NCBI GenBank assembly: GCA_012719135.1
Contig: JAAYAW010000070.1
Span: 1-64,000, forward strand
Length of the DNA: 64,000 nt
Direction: 5' to 3'
Origin: Chloroflexota bacterium
GTDB lineage: Bacteria > Chloroflexota > Anaerolineae > UBA1429
Shown here: positions 8,705 through 18,783 of the stretch, piece after piece
Numbering within the stretch: the stretch's first letter is position 1
Layout: the number at the start of each line of letters is the position of its first letter
Translations under genes and position numbers: made by a program
The notes under the pieces: generated by a model
What the model saw: the letters and a program-made list of their open reading frames with translations, nothing else
Database searches by the model: none
Told to the model about the DNA's origin: nothing

Positions 8705-9511
8705 TCAGTATCGCAACAGCGTACCCTCTTCCACGTCGGCACTCGCCAGAACCCGCTCTATAAGCTGCGGCGTACGGCCCGTCACGATGCGCACCTGCAG
8801 CCCAGGCAGGTCCTTGGCGAGGGCGTAGAGAGAGCGAACCTTGGAGAGCATGCCCCCGGTGACGTCCACGCCGAACGAGGCAGAGAGCATCTCCTCCACC
8901 TGGTCATAGTTGCGCGACGTGATGGCGGGGACAAGCCGCACGATGGTGTCGCGGTGCGGATCACCCGAGAACACGCCGGCCACCTCGCCTGCGACGACGA
9001 TTCGGGACGGGCACAGCACCCTCGCGAGGAACGCAAAGATCTGCTCGGTAGATACGATCGTGCAGCCCTGGGCGCTATCCAGCGCCACATCGCCATACAC
9101 CAGGGGCACAAGCCCGCGATCCAGCATCTCGGTGATCGGGGCGAGGTGCAAGTCCACGAGTTCACCCGCTGTGCAGCGTGCCGAAGCCGATGGCTGCACG
9201 GACACAGCGGGCACACCAGCCGCCAGAAGAGCGTCCGTTACCAGCCGGTTGAGGCGCTGAGCCGCGGCTGCCGTCTCTGCATAGCCGCGCCAATCCTCCA
9301 GGTTTCCCTTGTGCACCTTGTAGCGATCAGCAGCAAAGTGGCCATAGGAGCCGCTGCCATGGCCGAGCACCAGAGAAAGGTCCGGGCGCGCCGAGATGGC
9401 TTGAGCGATCTCCCCGGCTACCCGCTCGATGACCGTCATCCTGGGCGTCTCCAGGCGCAGCTTGTCCGTGATCAGCGAGCCCCCGAGCTTGAGAAAGACC
9501 AGTTCGCCCAC
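8705..9511 (-). CDS. Isopentenyl phosphate kinase
   Basis: This amino-acid-kinase-fold enzyme phosphorylates isopentenyl phosphate to isopentenyl diphosphate. Evidence: LVFLKLGGSLITDK at the N-terminus, the LGHGSGSYGHFAADRY loop with the diagnostic catalytic His58, PLVYGDVALD, and the nucleotide-binding GDPHRDTIVRLVPAI and DVTGGMLSKV segments. The GTG at 9511 has GGAGG six bases upstream and gives 268 residues; a longer frame to 9754 runs into RNase Z coding sequence and is not real. The family is known from archaea and some Chloroflexota, where it serves an alternative mevalonate route. Confidence 0.9.
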   Translation of the reverse strand: MGELVFLKLGGSLITDKLRLETPRMTVIERVAGEIAQAISARPDLSLVLGHGSGSYGHFAADRYKVHKGNLEDWRGYAETAAAAQRLNRLVTDALLAAGVPAVSVQPSASARCTAGELVDLHLAPITEMLDRGLVPLVYGDVALDSAQGCTIVSTEQIFAFLARVLCPSRIVVAGEVAGVFSGDPHRDTIVRLVPAITSRNYDQVEEMLSASFGVDVTGGMLSKVRSLYALAKDLPGLQVRIVTGRTPQLIERVLASADVEEGTLLRY

Positions 9512-9548
9512 CCTATCCTCCAGGCTAGAGCCGCACACGCGGCACGGG

Positions 9549-10487
9549 CTAGTCAGAATCCACCAGTTCGACGCGTCCGCGGGTGACGCGGTACTGCTCC
9601 AGATCGCGCGGAACGATCGTGTTGGGAAAGATCTCCTGAGCCTCGCGCAGGATCTCGCGCTCAGAGTACCTTCGCGAGATATGCACCAGCAGCAAGTGCG
9701 AGACTCCGGCCTCGCGGGCCAGATGCGCCGCCTGGGCCGCCGTAAGGTGCCCAAAACGAGCGGCCATGTCCGCGTCGCGCTCGGTATAGGTTGCCTCGAT
9801 TACCAGGGCATCGGCACCGCGGCACACGTCCACAAGATTATCGGTTCGCCCCGCGTCGCCCACATGCACCAGCCGAACGCCCCCTACCTCATCGCCGAGC
9901 ACCTCCTCAGGCTCTATACGCCGGCCATCGGCAAGGGTGATGGCCTGCCCCTGAACAAGATGCCTGCGCTCCGGGCCACGGGGGACCCCCAACTCCTCGG
10001 CACGTTCGGCCAGGAAAGGCCTCCGGCTCGCCTCCTCAAACAGGTAGCCGTAGCATCCCGGCCCCCGGTGAGACACCGGAAAGGCCGTCACCTGCATCCC
10101 GTCGTCGCTCCACACTGGCCCGGCGCGCACGGGAATGTAGCTGAGCTGCGTATCCACCTCGCCTCCGCGCAGCACCACGTCCATCAGGTCCTGCACGCGC
10201 TGCAAGGCCCATTGACCCCCATAGATGGTCAGAACCTCGATCGATTCCCACCGGGAAAAGGTAGAGGCCAATCCGCCCAACCCGAGGATATGATCCAAAT
10301 GGCCGTGCGTCAGGAGGATCTTGTCGATCTTGCGGAAACCCAGACGGCTGCGAAGCAGCTGGCGCTGGGTCCCCTCCCCACAATCGACCATGAACCGCTG
10401 ATCGCGGTGCAGCACCAGGGCAGACGAGAGGCCCCGCTCCACAGAAGGAGCGGAGGCCGACGTGCCCAGGAATGCTATGTCGAACAT
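9549..10487 (-). CDS. rnz: Ribonuclease Z (tRNA 3' endonuclease)
   Basis: The 312-residue metallo-beta-lactamase-fold enzyme matches RNase Z length. It has the zinc motif HGHLDH at residues 61-66, the N-terminal FLGTSASAPSVERGLSS typical of short RNase Z, the flexible-arm region around residues 150-200, and later ligands in VHVGDAGRT and LVHISRRYSE. It removes 3' trailers from tRNA precursors, which fits a genome where several tRNA genes here do not encode CCA. It follows the GNAT gene by 40 bases and precedes isopentenyl phosphate kinase by 37 bases. Confidence 0.93.
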   Translation of the reverse strand: MFDIAFLGTSASAPSVERGLSSALVLHRDQRFMVDCGEGTQRQLLRSRLGFRKIDKILLTHGHLDHILGLGGLASTFSRWESIEVLTIYGGQWALQRVQDLMDVVLRGGEVDTQLSYIPVRAGPVWSDDGMQVTAFPVSHRGPGCYGYLFEEASRRPFLAERAEELGVPRGPERRHLVQGQAITLADGRRIEPEEVLGDEVGGVRLVHVGDAGRTDNLVDVCRGADALVIEATYTERDADMAARFGHLTAAQAAHLAREAGVSHLLLVHISRRYSEREILREAQEIFPNTIVPRDLEQYRVTRGRVELVDSD

Positions 10488-10527
10488 ACAACAACCTCTC
10501 TGCAGGTCGGATCCAGAATGCGCTCGG

Positions 10528-10992
10528 TCATCGCCTATCTTGGCCGGCCCGCAGCTCCTTGCCCATTGCCACCAGCGTCGGGGCCTCCCGATAACCGAGA
10601 TGCTCGTAGAGTTGCCGCGCTGCCCGGTTCTCCCGCCGCACCAGAAGGTTCACCTTCAGGCAGCCCACCTCACACAGCCGTTCCTCAATGGCCGCCACAA
10701 GCGAGCGGCCCAAGCCGAGCCCGCGAAAGTCCGGCGCGACGGCCAGATGATGGATCCAGCCGCGGCGTCCATCCCAGCCTCCCATCACCACCCCGATGAT
10801 GGCGCCGTCGCCCTCGGCCACGAGGAAAAGCTCCCGATCCCGCTGGCAGCGTCGAGCCACCTCTTCACGGCCATCGGAAGGCCGGATCTCTATCCCCGGC
10901 GCACCAGCCAGCCAGAGAGCATATACGGCATCATAATCGGACATCTCAAACGGCCGGATTCTCCAACCTTCGGCATCCCCGACCGCGGTCAC
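10528..10992 (-). CDS. GNAT-family N-acetyltransferase
   Basis: The 154-residue protein has the GNAT fold: the acetyl-CoA pyrophosphate loop is VAPDFRGLGLGRSLV, followed by the LLVRRENRAARQLYEHLGYRE block (beta 6-helix 4). The layout resembles YpeA/RimI-like proteins, but the acceptor is unknown. The GTG start overlaps the TGA of the PHP gene (GTGA), indicating translational coupling. Confidence 0.88.
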   Translation of the reverse strand: MTAVGDAEGWRIRPFEMSDYDAVYALWLAGAPGIEIRPSDGREEVARRCQRDRELFLVAEGDGAIIGVVMGGWDGRRGWIHHLAVAPDFRGLGLGRSLVAAIEERLCEVGCLKVNLLVRRENRAARQLYEHLGYREAPTLVAMGKELRAGQDRR

Positions 10993-12920
10993 TCGTGCTC
11001 ACCGCCTACCAGCACTCGCCACTCACCATGGATGCCATCCTCCGACACGCCATAGTAGATGTGGCACACGCCCGCTTCATCCCTCTGCACGAGGTCATAA
11101 TGTGGCTTGCCTGAACGCAGGTACTTGTGCCACAGCCCCAGGCCACTCTGCCACTCGACCTTGTCCTCTCCAAACGTCCCCTTCTCGTGTAGCGCAATGG
11201 CATAGCGCCAGAGGCGCCGAGCCGAGGTGCGCGTGACGTTCCGGACCAACCCGCCATCGCGCAGATCCCGCATGGTGTGGTACTGAACGCCCTGGCGGAC
11301 GACGGTCTCGTAGATCTCCACACCGGTGCGCGGGGGCTCTACTCGCAAGGGGGCCTCGGAAGGAGGCCTCTCCGTGGCCACCTCGGAATCGGGCGCCGGC
11401 TCAATATCCAGCACCACGTCGCCGGGATCGGCCTCCGCAATAGCCTCAGTTTGCGCCTTACCCTGGCCTCTGCGCCCTCCCCTCCGAGAAGGCGCAGCCG
11501 GCTGCCCGTTCCTATCCTGGCTCTGAGGGGGATCCGCCGCAACAGGCTTGCTCTGACGCTGCTGTGTGCTCCTGCCTGCCTCAGCTCGCTGCGCACTCTT
11601 CCCGGGCGCTCGTTCACCCTGGGCACTTTCCGGCTCGGCCACGTTGCCCGCGGCCAACGCCCCCGCGACCAGCGCGAGGATCTCGTCCCTCACAGCAAGG
11701 GACGTCTCGGATTCTTTGCGGATGTAGAACTTGCTGCCCTCCATGGCATAGGGTGTGTCCGGTCCGCGTGGGACCGTCACCCGGACGATATCAACGCCAC
11801 TGGACTCGAGTGAGTCCAGGGCGACATCGAGAGGAGGCGTGATCATCCGCGCGATCTCCTCGCGGAGGGCCTTGATCGCCTGAGCGGGGTTTTCCACGCC
11901 CTTGGGCTTGACGCGCTGGTTCGCCGAGAGCCCGATGAACACCTGCCCGCCATTGGTGTTCGCATACGCCACGATATCGCGAAGGATGGCATGGAGCGCA
12001 CCACCGGCCCTCGTCATGTTCTCGTGAAAAGATTGGACGAGCGTGGGCCCCTGGGCACGAGCGGCGTCCACATGATCAAAGGGCTGTGAAGTCCGGCGGT
12101 ACGGACGCGTCCGAGCAAAGTCATCCCCCAGAAAGAGTTGCTTTAGCGCCTGGAAGGAGAGCTCTGGAAGGAACACCTCCGTGGCCCGCTCCCCAACGCC
12201 GGGGTTCTTGCCCTGCCCGTGGATGCGGTGAGCGTCCGAGCCCTGGATGCAATGCATGCGCCTCGGATACTGGGGTTTGCTGCCGTCAAAGAAGGATGCC
12301 GTCGATCGCCTGCGTGTTCCGCCCTCGAGATCAGTCACCTCCAGGGCATGCAGGTTGGCGTCCTGGGTATAGGCGATGCGCGTCTGGCCGCCGAAACTGA
12401 TGCCGAACATCGCCACGCCATGGGTCGAGTTGGCATGCGGAGCTATGACCAGCGCCCCCGCCTCGGCCATCACCTCGTAGGCTGTGATGACGTCGACAGT
12501 CGAGCCCACCTCTGTATCGCCCTTTTCGAGCGCAGAGAGCGGCACGTTAAGATCCAGGAGCACATGCTCCAGGTTCCGCACCGGCGTCGAGGGATCGAAC
12601 AGGCCGATCACGTGAAACCCAAAGGTGGCCGTCAGCTCGAAACCCGGAAGCGCCAGAATGCGCTCGGTTAGACGCCGGTACTCCTGCAGCCGTTGCTTCT
12701 CCTCCGGTCTCAGGCGATCGGCCTGATCCCAGCGATCGAGGTCGTCGATCTCGCGCAACATCCGCGCATAGCCCGCGACCGAGTTGTGGTCCGTGAAACC
12801 GATGATGGAAAGGCCTTCTGCCTCGGCCTTTTTCAGAATGTCCAGAAAGTCAACGCCCTCGTCGAGATAATCCTTTGAAGCCGGGGTATGCACATGGAGA
12901 TCCATGGCATACCACGACAT
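10989..12920 (-). CDS. PHP-domain phosphoesterase fused to an AlbA_2-type domain
   Basis: The 643-residue protein starts with a PHP metal-dependent phosphoesterase domain (about 1-300): [13 protein letters not shown] and [12 protein letters not shown], then APHANSTHG and [12 protein letters not shown] supply the usual His/Asp ligands. Residues 320-455 match an AlbA_2 (Schlafen-like) nucleic-acid-binding domain: [55 protein letters not shown] basic, Gln/Pro-rich linker follows, then a C-terminal helical domain ([15 protein letters not shown]). I start at the ATG at 12920, which matches the PHP N-terminus. It lies immediately after lon (two-base overlap region). A nuclease or nucleotide-processing role is an inference. 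Confidence 0.85.
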   Translation of the reverse strand: MSWYAMDLHVHTPASKDYLDEGVDFLDILKKAEAEGLSIIGFTDHNSVAGYARMLREIDDLDRWDQADRLRPEEKQRLQEYRRLTERILALPGFELTATFGFHVIGLFDPSTPVRNLEHVLLDLNVPLSALEKGDTEVGSTVDVITAYEVMAEAGALVIAPHANSTHGVAMFGISFGGQTRIAYTQDANLHALEVTDLEGGTRRRSTASFFDGSKPQYPRRMHCIQGSDAHRIHGQGKNPGVGERATEVFLPELSFQALKQLFLGDDFARTRPYRRTSQPFDHVDAARAQGPTLVQSFHENMTRAGGALHAILRDIVAYANTNGGQVFIGLSANQRVKPKGVENPAQAIKALREEIARMITPPLDVALDSLESSGVDIVRVTVPRGPDTPYAMEGSKFYIRKESETSLAVRDEILALVAGALAAGNVAEPESAQGERAPGKSAQRAEAGRSTQQRQSKPVAADPPQSQDRNGQPAAPSRRGGRRGQGKAQTEAIAEADPGDVVLDIEPAPDSEVATERPPSEAPLRVEPPRTGVEIYETVVRQGVQYHTMRDLRDGGLVRNVTRTSARRLWRYAIALHEKGTFGEDKVEWQSGLGLWHKYLRSGKPHYDLVQRDEAGVCHIYYGVSEDGIHGEWRVLVGGEHE

Positions 12921-12921
12921 G

Positions 12922-15408
12922 TCACCCGGGGTCGGCCCCCTCTTGCTCCGCCTTCTTGCCACTATTGTGTCCTTCCGTATCCAACGCTGCCGCAAGGACC
13001 TGCTCCACTCGATCGACGAGGATGATGTCGAGTTCCTGCAGGACCTGTTCGGGCAGGTCATCTAGGTCATATTCGTTTCGTCTGGGCAGGCACACGCGCC
13101 GGATACCGGCACGGTGCGCCGCCAGCACCTTCTCTTTGATGCCACCGACGGGGAGCACCAGTCCGCGCAGCGTGATCTCGCCCGTCATGGCCACATCGCC
13201 ATGGACCGGGCGACCGCTCACGAGAGAGGCCAGAGCCGTGGCCATAGCTACTCCGGCAGATGGCCCATCCTTGGGGATCGCGCCGGCCGGCACATGCAGG
13301 TGGATATCCAGCCTGTCGAACAGCTCCGGATCCACCCCAAGATCGGCGGCGTTAGCCCGCACATAGCTGAGCGCGGCCTGAGCGGACTCTTGCATGACTT
13401 GGCCCAACTGGCCAGTCATCACAAAGCCCTTTTGCCCCTTCATCCGGGTAGCCTCAATGAACAGAATATCTCCGCCGGCCTGAGTCCAGGCGAGTCCGGT
13501 GGCCACGCCGGGCATCTGGGTACGCTCAGCAACTTCGTAATAGTACCGCTGTTTGCCCAGGTAATCGGGGATGTCCTCGGCACGTATGATCGTGCCGCCA
13601 CCCTCTCCTGCAGCCACCCGTGCGGCCACCTTACGGCACACCGCGCCAACCATCCTCTCGAGATTGCGCACGCCAGCCTCTCGGGTGTACTCGTTCACCA
13701 GCCTAGCCAACGCGGCATCCTCAAAGAGGATCTCACCCTCTCTCAAACCGTTCTCCCGCACCTGGCGCGGAACCAGGTAGCTGCGCGCGATGGCCAGCTT
13801 TTCATGCTCGGTGTAGCCCGATAGCTGCAACACCTCCATCCGATCGAGAAGAGGCCCCGGAATGGTGTCCAGCATGTTTGCGGTGGTGATGAACATCACC
13901 TCTGATAGGTCAAAAGGAACGCCGAGATAATGATCGCGAAACTCGGTGTTCTGTTCGGGGTCCAGGACCTCCAGCAGGGCCGAGGTAGGATCTCCGCGAA
14001 AGTCGGAGCCCACTTTATCGATCTCATCCAGCATAAAGACGGGGTTTCTCGATCCACAGCGCCGGATCGCCTGAACAATACGCCCCGGCATGGCCCCGAT
14101 GTACGTTCGCCGGTGGCCGCGGATTTCCGCTTCGTCATGCACACCACCCAGCGACTGCCGAATGAACTTGCGCCCCAAGGCGCGCGCGATCGATTGGCCC
14201 AGCGAAGTTTTGCCCACACCGGGCGGTCCCACCAAACACAGGATGACGCCCTCTCGCTCTCGTCTGATCAGATCTCTGGGCTCCTCATCGTCCCTCTCCT
14301 CGGAACGTTCCTCACGGAGCTTACGTACAGCCAGGTACTCTACAATACGGTCCTTGATCTCTTTTAGGCCGTAATGATCCTCGTCTAGTACCTGTCTGGC
14401 CGTATTCACGTCCAGATTGTCTTCGGTTGCGGTATTCCAGGGCAAGCTGATCAGCCAGTCCAGATAGGTCCGAATCACAGAATACTCCGCGGCGGCGGCC
14501 GGCAACTTGCTTAGCCGGTCCAGCTCGCGGTTGGCCTCTCGTGCCGCCTCCTCCGGCATGTCAGCCGCTGCGATGCGCTCTGCGAGCTCGCGCGCCTCAA
14601 CCACTTGCTCGCTGTCTTCCCCCAACTCCCGCTGTATGGCCTTGAGTTGCTCCTGCAAAAAGTACCGCCGCTGCATATCGCCGATCTCGGACTGGGCATC
14701 GTTGCGAATCTTTTGCCCCAGCTCCAGGATATCGACCTCGCGGGTGAGCACTTCAATGAGCCTTCGGAGCAGCTCGGAGGTGTCTTCAAGCTCCAGCAAT
14801 GCCTGGCGAGCCTGAAGCGTCATGCGCGTGCTGGCGGCCACCTGATAGGCCAACCGAGCGGGCTGCTCGGTCTCGAGCACGGCCTCCACCATCTCGTCGC
14901 TAAAGTAGGCCGTCAGCTCCGCTACCCGGTGGAACAGATCCTTGAGGCTCCGCGAAAGGGCCTCCAGCACAACGTCTTCCTCGGCGGATTCGGCAATCCG
15001 AACGAATGTCCCGCGCATATAGGGCTCGGTCTGTGTGAACCCGGTGATCCGCACGCGATCCAGACCCTGCACAATCAGGCGGAGTACGCTGCCCTCTTTG
15101 TCCCGGGCCATGCGATGCACAACAGCCAATACCCCTACTTCGTAGAGATCCTCGGGCGTGGGGTCCTCTACCTCTGGATTCTTCAGAGCCACGAGGAGAA
15201 CCAGGCGGTCCCCCACAAGGGCATCATCGATCAGCTGTATGGATCCGGGCCGCTCCACGACCAGTGGCAACACATTCGTGGGGAAGACAACGGTGTTGCG
15301 CAGGGGAAGGATGGACACAGTCTCGAGGTCGGCAGCCTCCCGGTCTCGGCTCTCGTCCTGTAGTTCCTCCTGGTACGCCGGCGAATCAGGAATCTGCGAT
15401 AAAGACAT
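12922..15408 (-). CDS. lon: ATP-dependent protease Lon
   Basis: The 828-residue protein has the complete Lon layout: N-terminal LON substrate-binding domain ([18 protein letters not shown]), a coiled-coil, an AAA+ domain with Walker [10 protein letters not shown] near residue 400 and Walker [11 protein letters not shown], and a C-terminal protease domain with catalytic Ser in [10 protein letters not shown] (near 719) and Lys in [14 protein letters not shown] (near 762). It degrades misfolded and regulatory proteins. It lies 57 bases after hsp20, so it may share its heat-response transcript. The C-terminal tail is Lys/Glu-rich. The stop nearly touches the PHP gene start. Confidence 0.97.
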   Translation of the reverse strand: MSLSQIPDSPAYQEELQDESRDREAADLETVSILPLRNTVVFPTNVLPLVVERPGSIQLIDDALVGDRLVLLVALKNPEVEDPTPEDLYEVGVLAVVHRMARDKEGSVLRLIVQGLDRVRITGFTQTEPYMRGTFVRIAESAEEDVVLEALSRSLKDLFHRVAELTAYFSDEMVEAVLETEQPARLAYQVAASTRMTLQARQALLELEDTSELLRRLIEVLTREVDILELGQKIRNDAQSEIGDMQRRYFLQEQLKAIQRELGEDSEQVVEARELAERIAAADMPEEAAREANRELDRLSKLPAAAAEYSVIRTYLDWLISLPWNTATEDNLDVNTARQVLDEDHYGLKEIKDRIVEYLAVRKLREERSEERDDEEPRDLIRREREGVILCLVGPPGVGKTSLGQSIARALGRKFIRQSLGGVHDEAEIRGHRRTYIGAMPGRIVQAIRRCGSRNPVFMLDEIDKVGSDFRGDPTSALLEVLDPEQNTEFRDHYLGVPFDLSEVMFITTANMLDTIPGPLLDRMEVLQLSGYTEHEKLAIARSYLVPRQVRENGLREGEILFEDAALARLVNEYTREAGVRNLERMVGAVCRKVAARVAAGEGGGTIIRAEDIPDYLGKQRYYYEVAERTQMPGVATGLAWTQAGGDILFIEATRMKGQKGFVMTGQLGQVMQESAQAALSYVRANAADLGVDPELFDRLDIHLHVPAGAIPKDGPSAGVAMATALASLVSGRPVHGDVAMTGEITLRGLVLPVGGIKEKVLAAHRAGIRRVCLPRRNEYDLDDLPEQVLQELDIILVDRVEQVLAAALDTEGHNSGKKAEQEGADPG

Positions 15409-15465
15409 AAATGTGTGTAACCCTCTTGGCTCTCGCGCTCATCTAGAGACCGTAGGAGATGCCCG

Positions 15466-15831
15466 TCATGAGATGGGAATACGGCGGACTCGAGCCAGAG
15501 GGAGCCTGACGTACAGAAAGCCCCCGTCATAGCTGGCCTCGATGGCATCTTCCTGCAAGTTCACGGATACCCGCACCTCGGCCCGGAATGGTCCGTATTG
15601 AATTTCCATATTGTGATAGCTCAGCCTCTCTTCTGGCTCCGGCCGGCTGCCGCTGATCACCAGCCGGCGATCTGACATCGTGATCGCAAAGTCGTCCTCG
15701 TGCATTCCGGGGATCTCAGCCTTGACCACGATCGCGTCGTCAGTCTCATAGACGTCCGTCGGAGGACGCCATTCGCGCTGAGGAGAGGTGATATAGTACC
15801 TGCGTGATCCGGGCACGCGACGATCCTGCAT
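15466..15831 (-). CDS. Small heat shock protein (Hsp20/alpha-crystallin family)
   Basis: The 121-residue protein has a full alpha-crystallin domain: WRPPTDVYETDDAIVVKAEIPGM, the DDFAITMSDRRLVISGSR strands, and the conserved ending GGFLYVRLPLARV in place of the usual GVLxVxLPK. It is an ATP-independent chaperone that holds unfolded proteins. The N-terminal arm is short (about 20 residues) and there is no IxI motif beyond RRIPIS. It is followed by lon, and its promoter carries a perfect palindrome. Confidence 0.92.
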   Translation of the reverse strand: MQDRRVPGSRRYYITSPQREWRPPTDVYETDDAIVVKAEIPGMHEDDFAITMSDRRLVISGSRPEPEERLSYHNMEIQYGPFRAEVRVSVNLQEDAIEASYDGGFLYVRLPLARVRRIPIS

Positions 15832-15888
15832 ATTGCTTCTTTGCCCCGGTCATAGTCGATTCGAATGTCTACCAGCTGACTAAAGTAT

Positions 15889-15917
15889 ATTCTACCATAA
15901 CGACAGGCCTGTCGCAA
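15889..15917 (-). promoter_or_regulatory. hsp20-lon promoter with palindromic operator in the spacer
   Basis: TTGCGA (15917-15912) and TAGAAT (15894-15889) are 17 bp apart on the minus strand. The spacer and -35 contain the perfect 14-bp palindrome CGACAGGCCTGTCG (15901-15914), placed where a repressor would block RNA polymerase. It is neither CIRCE nor an obvious HAIR element, the operators usually found at heat shock genes. The rest of 15918-16114 shows nothing recognisable. Confidence 0.6.
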
Positions 15918-16114
15918 ACACTCGGGCCTGCCAGAACCGCCGATCCCAGCGAATCGGGAGCCAGGAGGATCCACAGAGGCCCATCTCTCACGACGCCATC
16001 CACGTCAAGTGCGGTTGGGCAGGGGCGCGAAAGCGCTGAGCAAACCCGGGCCACAGACCGCTTCATTCTCGAAAGACCGGATCGGCGCCGGTTCGCGCTC
16101 CGGCAGCATGCTGG

Positions 16115-16120
16115 TATAAT
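16115..16120 (+). promoter_or_regulatory. Extended -10 promoter of prfA
   Basis: TATAAT at 16115-16120 is preceded by TG plus one base (extended -10). The -35 region (TTCGCG, 16092-16097) is weak. Confidence 0.6.
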
Positions 16121-16159
16121 ACCTTGATCCCGAGTTCGAGCACTGGAGTACCCGACACG

Positions 16160-17227
16160 ATGCCCGAAAAGACCGATGCGATTGTGGCGCGATACGACGA
16201 ACTAAACAGGCTCCTCTCCTCGCCGGAGGTGCTGAATGACTCCGATCTGCTGCGCACATACGGGCAGGAACAGGCGGAGCTGGGGCCTATCGTGGACGCC
16301 ATTCATCGTGAAGCGGCCTTGCGCCAGGAACTGACCGACGCCCGCGCCCTCCGCGATGAGGAAAGCGAAGCAGACATGCTGGCGCTCATCGACGAAGAGA
16401 TCGATCGAGCGGAGCGTGAGATCGAGGCGGTCACCAAAGAACTGCACGAGCTGCTGGTGCCAAAGGATCCCCGCGATGCCAAGAACGTGATCGTGGAGAT
16501 CCGCGCCGGAGCCGGTGGCGACGAGGCGGGCCTTTTTGCAGCCGACCTGTACCGGATGTACTCAATGTATGCCGCCAACCAGGGCTGGAAGACCAACCTG
16601 CTGAGCGCCAATGAGACGGGGATCGGCGGCTATAAGGAAGTGATCTTTGAGGTCAAGGGACGGAACGCCTACTCACGGCTCAAGTTCGAGAGCGGCGTCC
16701 ACCGGGTGCAGCGCGTGCCCGTCACCGAGACGAGCGGCCGGATCCACACCTCCACGACGACCGTTGCGGTATTGCCCGAAGCTGACGAGCTGGACCTGCA
16801 GATCAGCGATGATGACCTAAGAATAGACATCTACCGTGCCGGCGGGCACGGCGGGCAGGGCGTAAACACCACGGATTCCGCTGTTCGTATCACCCACCTT
16901 CCTACCGGGCTCGTTGTCCAGTGCCAGAATGAGCGTTCGCAGCTGCAGAACAAGGCCCGGGCCATGGACGTCCTGCGGGCGAGGCTATACGACCTCCAGC
17001 AAAGCCTCCGCCTGAGCGAGCGGGAACAGGAGAGACGCTCCCAGGTGGGCACCGGCGAGCGCAGCGAAAAGATCCGCACCTACAACTACCCGCAGAATCG
17101 TGTGACCGATCATCGCATCGGGTATTCCAGCTACCAACTCGAGAGTGTGCTCTCGGGCCAGATCGACGAGTTCATCGAGCAGTTGATGGCCGACGAACAG
17201 GCCCGGCTACTGGCGCAGGTCGCCTAA
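16160..17227 (+). CDS. prfA: Peptide chain release factor 1
   Basis: The 355-residue class I release factor reads UAA and UAG stop codons. The stop-codon recognition tripeptide is Pro-Val-Thr in RVPVTETSGRIHTST (RF1 type, not the RF2 SPF), and the catalytic loop is AGGHGGQGVNTTDSAVR. The GGQ Gln is the residue methylated by PrmC, which is encoded immediately downstream. The start at 16160 matches family length and has GGAG upstream. RF1 does not read UGA, which matters for the UGA readthrough proposed at 21114. Confidence 0.96.
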   Translation: MPEKTDAIVARYDELNRLLSSPEVLNDSDLLRTYGQEQAELGPIVDAIHREAALRQELTDARALRDEESEADMLALIDEEIDRAEREIEAVTKELHELLVPKDPRDAKNVIVEIRAGAGGDEAGLFAADLYRMYSMYAANQGWKTNLLSANETGIGGYKEVIFEVKGRNAYSRLKFESGVHRVQRVPVTETSGRIHTSTTTVAVLPEADELDLQISDDDLRIDIYRAGGHGGQGVNTTDSAVRITHLPTGLVVQCQNERSQLQNKARAMDVLRARLYDLQQSLRLSEREQERRSQVGTGERSEKIRTYNYPQNRVTDHRIGYSSYQLESVLSGQIDEFIEQLMADEQARLLAQVA

Positions 17228-17231
17228 CGTC

Positions 17232-18779
17232 ATGGCCGGCCTGGACCAAGCCGAGAACTGCCCCCAACGCCTGCGCGACGCGTTGCGTTGGGCCATCCGC
17301 CTCTTCGCCGCCCATCAGGCGGACACCCCCCGTCTGGACGCCGAGTTGCTGCTCGCCCACGTAACCGAACTGGAGCGGGTTCAGTTACTGACACGCTGGA
17401 ACGACTGCCTGACCGACACCCAGGTGGGCCAGTTCAGTGCGCTCGTGCGCCGAGCCCTCGCCGACGAGCCCATCGCCTACCTGGTAGGCGAGCGGGCGTT
17501 CTACGACATCACAGTGGAAGTCAACCCGGCCGTGCTCATACCACGCCACGAGACCGAGCACATCGTAGAGCAAGCTCTAGTGTGGGCAGCGGGGCACCCG
17601 GGTCCGGTCCGGATCATCGACGTGGGCACTGGCAGTGGGGCGCTGGCGATCGTCCTCGCGCGTCATCTATCCTCTGCCCAGGTATGGGCCACCGACGTAT
17701 CGCCAGCAGCTCTGGCCGTCGCGCAACAAAACGCCCGACGATATGGCCTGGCAGAGCGCATCCGCTTCCAGGAGTCCGATCTGTTGGGTGCGATTGATGG
17801 ACGTTGGGATCTGATCGTAGCCAACCTCCCCTACGTGGACCAGGACGAGCTGCCACAGCTGCAACCGAGCGTTCGCCAGTACGAGCCACGGATCGCGCTG
17901 GATGGCGGCAGGGGCGGCACGCTGGTCATCGAGCGCCTCATCGCGCAGCTTCCAGAGCGGCTGGCGTGTCCCGGGCTTGCGCTGTTGGAGTGTGACCCGC
18001 GTCAGGCGCCGGCCCTGGCAGAAGCCGCCCGCCAGGCATTGCCGCGGGCGTCGGTAGATCTGAGACAGGACCTCGCCGGCTGGGATCGCCTGGTGCGCAT
18101 CGAGCTGGGCGAAGGCCACGGCCCACAGTGCCACGCGGGCGCTGAGGAGACCACGGTGCTGGCCGTTCAGGATCGGGCGACTGTGACGCGTGCCGTGAGC
18201 GTCATCAAGCGAGGTGGCCTGATCGTCTTGCCAACCGATACCGTATACGGCGTCGGCTGCGACATGCGCAGCGAACCCGCCCTGACCCGGCTATACGCCG
18301 CAAAAGACCGCCCCCGGAACATGCCCATTCCGGTTCTGGTCGCCGACCCGGACGATGCCCGCCAGGTCGCGGAGAGCCTGCCAGACGCCTTTCCTTCCCT
18401 TGCGCAGCGTTTCTGGCCGGGGGCTCTGACACTGATCGTGCCGCGCCGGCCGGATCTGCCGCCCATTCTCACGGCCGGAGGCGATACCGTCGCTGTGCGC
18501 CTGCCCGATCATCAGGAGGCCCGGGCCATCATCCGCGCTGCCGGGGGCGCGCTGGCGGTTACCAGCGCCAATCGCTCGGGCCGGCCGGCACCCGCAACCG
18601 CGGAAGAAGCACTGGAGGATCTGAGGGGGCGTGTGCAACTGGTGATCGATGGCGGGCGCTGCCCCGGAGGCAGGCCCTCATCGATTGTGGACCTGACGGG
18701 CGAGCACCCCCGCCTGTTGCGGCTTGGCGCCCTGGACGTGGAACAGCTGCGGGAGGTGTTGCCGGACCTGGAGGCATGA
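17232..18779 (+). CDS. prmC: Fusion: release factor glutamine methyltransferase PrmC + TsaC/Sua5 threonylcarbamoyl-AMP synthase
   Basis: The single 515-residue frame joins two enzymes. Residues 1-295 are PrmC: the helical N-terminal domain, the SAM loop IIDVGTGSGALAIV, and the NLPY variant of the NPPY active-site motif, which bind the GGQ Gln of RF1/RF2. Residues 310-515 are a TsaC/Sua5 (YrdC) domain: LIVLPTDTVYGVGCD, YAAKDRPRNMPIPVLV, PGALTLIVPRR, VAVRLPDHQ and ITSANRSG-like AVTSANRSGRPA. The latter makes threonylcarbamoyl-AMP for the tRNA t6A modification. Both genes commonly follow prfA in bacteria; here they are one chain. It starts four bases after prfA. No frameshift is needed for the fusion. 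Confidence 0.93.
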   Translation: MAGLDQAENCPQRLRDALRWAIRLFAAHQADTPRLDAELLLAHVTELERVQLLTRWNDCLTDTQVGQFSALVRRALADEPIAYLVGERAFYDITVEVNPAVLIPRHETEHIVEQALVWAAGHPGPVRIIDVGTGSGALAIVLARHLSSAQVWATDVSPAALAVAQQNARRYGLAERIRFQESDLLGAIDGRWDLIVANLPYVDQDELPQLQPSVRQYEPRIALDGGRGGTLVIERLIAQLPERLACPGLALLECDPRQAPALAEAARQALPRASVDLRQDLAGWDRLVRIELGEGHGPQCHAGAEETTVLAVQDRATVTRAVSVIKRGGLIVLPTDTVYGVGCDMRSEPALTRLYAAKDRPRNMPIPVLVADPDDARQVAESLPDAFPSLAQRFWPGALTLIVPRRPDLPPILTAGGDTVAVRLPDHQEARAIIRAAGGALAVTSANRSGRPAPATAEEALEDLRGRVQLVIDGGRCPGGRPSSIVDLTGEHPRLLRLGALDVEQLREVLPDLEA

Positions 18780-18783
18780 AAAG

